Positions 18,854 through 23,840 of a DNA stretch of 23,840 bases are shown one piece after another. Location: positions 590,759-614,598 of the forward strand of contig BFEA01000464.1 in the NCBI GenBank assembly GCA_003427395.1, read 5' to 3'. Below the pieces are notes generated by a model, which was not told the DNA's origin, did not search any database, and saw nothing but the letters and a program-made list of their open reading frames with translations. The stretch is from Chara braunii (Eukaryota; Streptophyta; Charophyceae; Charales; Characeae). Numbering within the stretch: position 1 is the first letter of the stretch; each line of letters opens with the position of its first letter. The translations under genes were made by a program, and so were the position numbers.

Positions 18854-20079
18854 GGCTCCGCTGGACTGGTGCTTTGCTGAGCTGACTGTGGGGAAGACCC
18901 AAAAAGGTCACAGATAAGGTGTCAAAAGCAAGAGAACAAACTAATTATAGCGGTAAAGTGACTTCACACTGAGTTTGAAGGAGGGCGCAGTGCTACCGGG
19001 AGCGCTGCGCCTGCCCGGGCCGGAACAATGGGTGCACCAACGCACGTTGAAACGCGAAGCTGCGATGGCGCTTTCATGACGGCATGGCGGGTCAATATCG
19101 TGTGTGGCGATGGCGCTTCTTAGAGACTTTTGTGGATGTGGAGACAGGAGGGGCGTGTGGTTTGAGTAGCCGTGTGGGGGGGGGTGCCACGTGGCATAGG
19201 GTTATGACGCCACTCTTTGGGCCTTGCCGCATGGCACAACTAACGAAACGAAACGATCACCAGAGTCGCGAGGCCTCACGAAGCCCTGATCCACCGTTTT
19301 GCTTCGTTTTTTGCCTCATCGCCCCACAGCACACACGAAAACTCTCACGACAACGCCCTGGCGACAGTAGTGCAGGATTAGTTTCGCTACGGTCCAAATT
19401 TGTGGACGCGACGGTCCAAGTTTTTGGATGGACTTCGGTTGGAGCAAATCCGAGCGATGCAGCACACTCGTGAGATTTCGCAGCTCCTCCAGCCTACCAG
19501 TGGAGGACCTATGAGTTCGTGAGGGCTGCAGGCAGGGAGGAGTCGGCACACTCGTGAGGCCTCGCAAACTTGGAGACTGACAGCATTCACGAGTTTTTTT
19601 CTGACAGAGGTCGTGTGGGTGCTATGCGGCGACGACTTCACGAAACGAAGTCGTTTTTTTTTTCATTTCGTGCACCGTGCAGCGAGCCCCTTTCTAACCT
19701 ATGTGTTTAATCTCGGTCTCTCGCTTCTCCGGTTCTTTGCTGTCATGGGTCGTTGGATTTGGACTGAATTCTCTGTGAAGTTGTGTTGACGGGCTTGACA
19801 TGGTCATTCACAACGCAACCGCGTTCGGGGAGTAAAAGGGAGGTGGGGGCGTCCCAATAATCTTTTCTGGTTGGTGCGCTTTGCCGTAAGGCTATAGTAG
19901 TACCAGTTGTGGGGAGGAGGAGTGGCTCCTTCTATAGGAAGAGGCAGGGGCTGAGTTTGGTCTGGGCAGTTGGACAAGGGGACTGCGGGAGCGGAGTGGT
20001 GCGTGATGGTCTGCAGTGATTGGTGATTTCAGGTGAAGTTCAAGGCGGCGTCACGTAGCGGCGGAAGCTCTAAGTGCAA
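18854..20079. other. No recognised gene
   Basis: A plus-strand frame of 129 codons (19084-19473) is open, but it is compositionally ordinary and matches nothing known to me. Local duplications exist: GCGATGGCGCTT near 19061 and 19106, CACACTCGTGAG near 19462 and 19548, and a CGGTCCAA...TTGGA pair near 19390-19430. A hairpin with arms ACGACTTC/GAAGTCGT lies near 19632-19655. Confidence 0.45.
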
Positions 20080-20720
20080 CATTTTTCAGAATTTAACCCT
20101 AAGTACTACTCCAATAGATGATTTGATGGTTAAGGATGTCTCATTGGTGTTTTGGTATTTCCTGATCTTTTCTTGGATGGTGAATTGAATGTGGCCAATC
20201 TTGACATCCGACGGATGATCTGTAATCTGATTTTTGTCTGATTCTCAATTCGTAATTTCCTTTTTCCTAGATTGATGGTCGAAGTTAACAATTGACTATT
20301 TTGTTCTATATTCATATAACCATCTCAATTAGTCTTCAGATTACAACATCTGGTAAATTTTGTGAGCTATTTTTTGTCTCAAAGTCCCAAAGAACAATTC
20401 TAGTCGGGTATTGTAATTCGTAAAAATTTTCGTACTTGCCGACACTGCCTGACAGGAAATTCAAAAGTATACCTTGATGTTGAATTTCAAAAAACTGATT
20501 GAAAGTCCTATTCGGACATCCTATTCATAAATGCTAATAATATTTCATATAGGTATTATCAATTTCATCGTAGATCAATTTTCTAATTTAGTAATTTGTC
20601 ATGATTCCATTTTCTAATTTGTCATGATTCGTGATGAATTCTGCCTAATCCAATGACCTTGGTTACTTTGATGATTTTGTTTTAAAATTTTCAAACTTTA
20701 ACGTGATATTTCATGTTCCA
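20080..20720. other. AT-rich non-coding block
   Basis: Marked drop in GC compared with both flanks and no long frame on either strand. It contains a local imperfect duplication of TTTTCTAATTT...GTCATGATTC near 20579-20632. It could be an intron, spacer or matrix-attachment-like region; no specific signal decides. Confidence 0.5.
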
Positions 20721-20839
20721 ATTAGTGTTTCGTGATAAGGCTTCTCGCATAGGGGACTGTTATCAAATCCTCTTAGGTGCGTATGTTGTTGTCATAATTG
20801 CGGATCTACGGTTTTTCGATCATGCCAAAACGACGTTGT

Positions 20840-21035
20840 CCGGTGTTGGGGTGTTGCCCTGTAACCTACGAAGCAGAAGCATGAGGCCTGACAAAGAGAT
20901 CTGGGGACGCTTAGGGGCGAGAATCTCACGGAATAATCAAGGGTTGCTGCTTGGAGGATGTCGGTCGGAGCTGGGGTGAGTCGTGTTGCCCTGTAACGTA
21001 GTGATGGGGGTGTGAGGCTGGACAGACTCAGGCAG
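20840..21035. repeat. Diverged direct repeat, about 136 bases apart
   Basis: GTGTTGCCCTGTAACCTACG (about 20850) recurs as GTGTTGCCCTGTAACGTAG (about 20986), with similarity continuing through an ATGAGGCCTGACA / GTGAGGCTGGACA segment. It looks like an old tandem duplication. 21036-21266 is otherwise featureless. Confidence 0.55.
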
Positions 21036-21266
21036 AGCGTATGATTGCGTTGGCAAGCTTGAGTAGGGTTGTTATAGTCTCCTTGACTACTCTGCAAACT
21101 GTTAACTAGGTTTTATATTTTAATTTTTTTTAGCAGGTAGCCAAAAAACATACGATTAAGGGAAGCAGATTATTCGCACGGACGGGTGGGAAGTTCGTAG
21201 GGGGGTGTAACAGGTGAAGGGCCTTAGTCTTCGTCAGTAGGTCAGAAGGACATGGTTGGGTCTAGT

Positions 21267-21355
21267 TGATGTGGCTCAGTGGTTAGAGCACCGGTTGGAA
21301 ATGTGCATTGTGGTATGAGGTTGCGGGTTCAAAACTCAATTGCAACCTTGCGCAT
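21267..21355 (+). mobile_element. tRNA-derived SINE, copy B
   Basis: TGGCTCAGTGGTTAGAGCA (21272-21290) is a strong A-box and forms a proper D-arm (GCTC/GAGC). GGTTCAAAACT at 21326-21336 is the B-box, 54 bases downstream. AGGTTGC (21318-21324) and GCAACCT (21342-21348) form a perfect seven-pair stem around the B-box. No acceptor stem closes, so it is tRNA-related but not a tRNA gene. Same family as the copy at 15728-15815. Confidence 0.75.
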
Positions 21356-21378
21356 GGACACTGGCAGGGCGTTAGAAC

Positions 21379-21480
21379 AGCGATTTCGTCAAAACGGACA
21401 TTTTATATTTTTTGAATGAAATTGAAAGTGTCATTTTTATGGTCATTTTGGGTCAAATCTGCATTTGAAATTCGAGGTTT
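21379..21480. mobile_element. Half of a foldback element related to 3269-3569
   Basis: AGCGATTTCGTCAAAACGGA, followed by CATTTTATATTTTTTGAATG, matches the left arm of the 3269 element closely for about 45 bases and more loosely to a GGGTCAAATCTG segment. No inverted partner is found downstream, so this is a solo arm or a truncated copy. Confidence 0.7.
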
Positions 21481-21497
21481 GGGGTACGGGTGTACAC

Positions 21498-21582
21498 GTA
21501 AGGGGTAAGGGGTAAGCGGTAAGGGGTAATGGGTTTAGGAGTCAGGGATAAGAGGTAAATGGTAAGGGGTAAGGGGTAAGAG
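21498..21582. repeat. Telomere-like heptamer array, TAAGGGG type
   Basis: Two blocks (about 21498-21533 and 21548-21582) are built of GTAAGGG/TAAGGGG units with variants, separated by a segment containing GGGTTTAGG. It resembles a degenerate interstitial telomeric or minisatellite array, but it is not the plant TTTAGGG unit. Confidence 0.75.
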
Positions 21583-21694
21583 TATGGAGCAATGTTTGCC
21601 ACCTTCTATACACTGTTTCCGTCTGACTCACAAACAATTTCATGTTACCCACATCCGTCCGCATGTAATCATAATATCGAATAACAAGTACATA

Positions 21695-23840
21695 CTACTC
21701 ACGAGCCACTGTGTCCAAAGCCAGTCGACGACGTAATGTGGGTATGTCATCAACGGTGAAAGAGAAAGGCGGAAGGTGACCCCTTGCCAAGAGCGATGCG
21801 TATGTGAGCATAAAGAGCCCGCATGAGTTCGTGTCACGTTGTTTCGGGACGCCCTCTACGTTCCATATGTGATTGAACGGTTTCGTGTCCACCTCTTTGC
21901 CTTGCTCAATCGATCTTTCGAATAGAAACTTCGCAAATCCGCCGGTCACTTTTTTTGCCAGTTCCATGTCGGGGCTGAGGGAGTCATAAAATTCAAATTT
22001 CCTCCTTTTGAAGTCAGCCACAATGAGGGCCCAATGGTTCAAGTCCATGTCACTTATTATAACGTCCTTCGATCAATGTTGCACGTCTCACTCTCGATAC
22101 CTCATTTCGCTGTCGAAAAGTTTGGTGAAGAAAAATGAGCTCACCACTTATATTCTAGGAATATGACCCTTTCATGTTCTAATCACGGTTTCATTCTCTG
22201 CGGCGGAGCCCTTTGCCACCAACTGTTTCATGGCCTTGGAGGTATGTTGACCACAAACAGCGTAGCAATCGAACTCTGCAGAGTCCCTTGGCAGAACTCG
22301 TCCGGCGTGATTCGCCCTCCCTGTCCGCCGACAATGTCGTTCGGGTCAGTCGGTGCAAGAATGAGCTCAGGCCTATCCCACGTCCCCGGGCCGGCAGTGC
22401 TGGAGCTTCCGATGACATTCTCGATGCCTCTTACAATGTTCTTAGACAACGAGCGGTGGTTATAAAGAATCTTTCCACGGGGAATGCGTTTGATTCTTGT
22501 GACGTCGACATTAACAACATGGACGTGTTGCCTGGCGAAGCCGTGCTCGTCGTATTCGAGAAAGAAACAGCGCGTCGTGTCGAGGGGCGCGACGTGCTGA
22601 ACTGGGTCGTCAACACCTTCGGGCGAGGCCCCACCCCCTCGCCCTCATCCCCCGAGTCCCGCAGTTCATGTGGCTGACCCTCAGCGAAACTTTCCTACCG
22701 TCGTCAAGGCCGCTGCCATGACTGCCAGCTCCCCCCCCCCCGCCAGTTTTCCGAGGAGCCCGCGTTTCCTGGGATGCCGTCAACGCTCCGCAGGCCTCAT
22801 TGACGACATCAGTCCTCGCTTGTTTTGTTTGACTCATTGGAGAGATCGACACTTCTCCCCTTTTTCTCTTTCCTCGTGATCTCTAATCCTTCACCTGGTT
22901 ATGCGACTGTGACACTTCATGGGAGGTTGCAGGCTGGCCATCACCATCGTCCGCATCACCAACGTCCTAGGCGTCATCCCCACGGGAAGCCTGTGTTTCG
23001 TTGATATCACGCCGGCGCTCGCATTGGTAGAAGCGATTGTCTTCGACTTCCTCACCAGCAACGTATCTGTCGGTGTCCATGTTATTATCTTCACCATCCA
23101 CATCTCCTTCATTGCCCCCGTCGTCCTCCTCACCACCATCCTCCCCCTCTTGGCCCTCGCATTCCTCCTTGTCGAAGGCACCTGCACCTCCCTGGGAACG
23201 ATGTTGGGGACTAGCCCGGTGGCGCAGAGCTCCGTCGTCGTAATCTGTGACCTCGCTGGACTGCTCGGCTGCATCCTGACCTTGTCGATGCGAGGGCGAG
23301 ACCGGAGCGGAAAGAGCCTAGGCAAACGCATTCGACGAAGAGAGGCGAGTCAGCAATTGCTTCCTCTTCGCACACGGTGTGGCCGGCGGATCTTGGCGCC
23401 GTTTGGGACCCGCGTCAATGGGCACGAAAGCACAGTCCACTTGCTGGGCAACAGCCAGCTTCGTGAACTGTTCCCTGTATCGCATTACAACACCTGCCAG
23501 CTGGTCCGTCGGGTTGTTGAAGTGGACCAAAGGGTCGCTGAGCAGGAAAGCACTGTCGACGACGGGCAGGGAGCCAGTGACGCGGCCACCATTGGTTTTG
23601 GAGAGGAACTTTTCTGGATCCAGCATTCGGAACTCCATGCCGTCGCCACGCACGTCAAACGCTTTCATCGAGAAAGCCTTGACACCAAAGCCTTGGAAAA
23701 GACGAAGGTCAAGAGACACCTTCTTGTCTTCCTTGACCTAGTTTTTCCCCTCGCTGTCATAGACAGAGGTAAGAAAGAACGTCCTAAACTTCCTATCGTC
23801 GTAGTTAGCCCTCCCCGCTTCAGATTTCTCAACCCCTCCG
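21695..23840 (-). pseudogene. Ulp1-like (C48 peptidase) gene, minus strand, broken and running off the window
   Basis: The C-terminal part (22048 down to 21695) is a Ulp1/SENP-type cysteine protease domain. Numbered from the Met at 22046-22048, it has N-H-W with His5, F-Y-D-S with Asp22, and Q-R-D-T-N-S-C-G with the oxyanion Gln70 and nucleophile Cys76, so the catalytic set is intact. Such enzymes cleave SUMO or related proteins; in plants many copies sit in transposons (Mutator-like, CACTA). Upstream, one frame covers 23840-22610 with only four stops, all TAG (codons at 23738, 23318, 22967, 22883). It encodes a globular N-terminal part, then an acidic Glu/Asp/Gly-rich region. A frame change near a G-run (about 22630) leads into a well-formed segment (about 22625-22228). 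The link from 22228 to 22090 is unclear and may be an intron. The protease frame ends at TAG 21695-21697, but it stays open for about 50 more codons. Host gene versus transposon gene is undecided. Confidence 0.75.

Noticed and set aside
19084-19473. 129-codon plus-strand frame
   Set aside because: No domain, no neighbouring exon evidence and ordinary composition. Reported only as an unexplained open frame.
21267-21355. Functional tRNA gene
   Set aside because: A- and B-boxes and a D-arm are present, but no acceptor stem closes and the region after the B-box does not form a normal T-arm. A related copy exists at 15728, so SINE is the better call.
22213-22677. Plus-strand 154-codon frame
   Set aside because: It is antisense to a well-formed segment of the Ulp1-like minus-strand gene. 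The minus-strand reading fits the neighbouring fragments better.

Overview
The window looks like repeat-dominated nuclear DNA of a large eukaryotic genome. It is packed with decayed LINE retrotransposons (APE-type endonuclease, reverse transcriptase, C-terminal zf-RVT-like domain), short inverted-repeat elements, tRNA-derived SINEs, microsatellites and minisatellites, plus one broken gene ending in a Ulp1-type (C48) cysteine peptidase domain. This mix is typical of plants and streptophyte algae. A green-lineage host is my best guess, but nothing here fixes the species. I see no intact host gene, no rRNA gene, no functional tRNA gene and no CRISPR array.

Layout. 1-75 is a (TC)n/(GC)n microsatellite, followed by a strongly structured stretch with two long hairpins. 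About 503-9331 is one nearly full-length but frame-broken LINE: ORF1 with a zinc knuckle, ORF2 with endonuclease, reverse transcriptase and zf-RVT-like parts, then a 3' UTR with hairpins and an A-rich tail. A 0.3-kb foldback element (3269-3569) sits inside its ORF1. A (CT)n tract (9562-9657) abuts a 38-bp perfect palindrome at 9663-9700 that is identical to two Tn5 mosaic ends back to back. This is the Nextera mate-pair junction adapter, so the sequence left and right of it may not be contiguous in the organism. About 10047-11888 is a second, 5'-truncated LINE copy, itself split by a 157-bp element flanked by TTAA duplications.

11889-15400 holds no recognisable gene, only minisatellites, diverged duplications and a second TTAA-bounded element (14407-14601). 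15400-18300 holds a possible small membrane-protein ORF, a SINE, 34-bp and 37-bp minisatellites, three inverted-repeat elements and a (GT)n tract. 18685-18853 is a third LINE 3' end with poly(A). 18854-21260 is mostly featureless, with an AT-rich block. 21267-21582 packs a second SINE, half a foldback element and a telomere-like heptamer array. 21695-23840 (minus strand, running off the window) is the Ulp1-like gene, broken by in-frame stops that are all TAG.

How the parts relate. The three LINE 3' ends share a covarying stem-loop near the tail, a candidate recognition structure for retrotransposition. Comparing LINE copies 1 and 2 shows stops in copy 1 exactly where copy 2 keeps tryptophan, which points to G-to-A/C-to-T decay. 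The TTAA element can be removed on paper to restore the LINE 2 reading frame, which dates it as younger than that LINE insertion. The most useful leads are these structural and decay signals rather than a new gene system.
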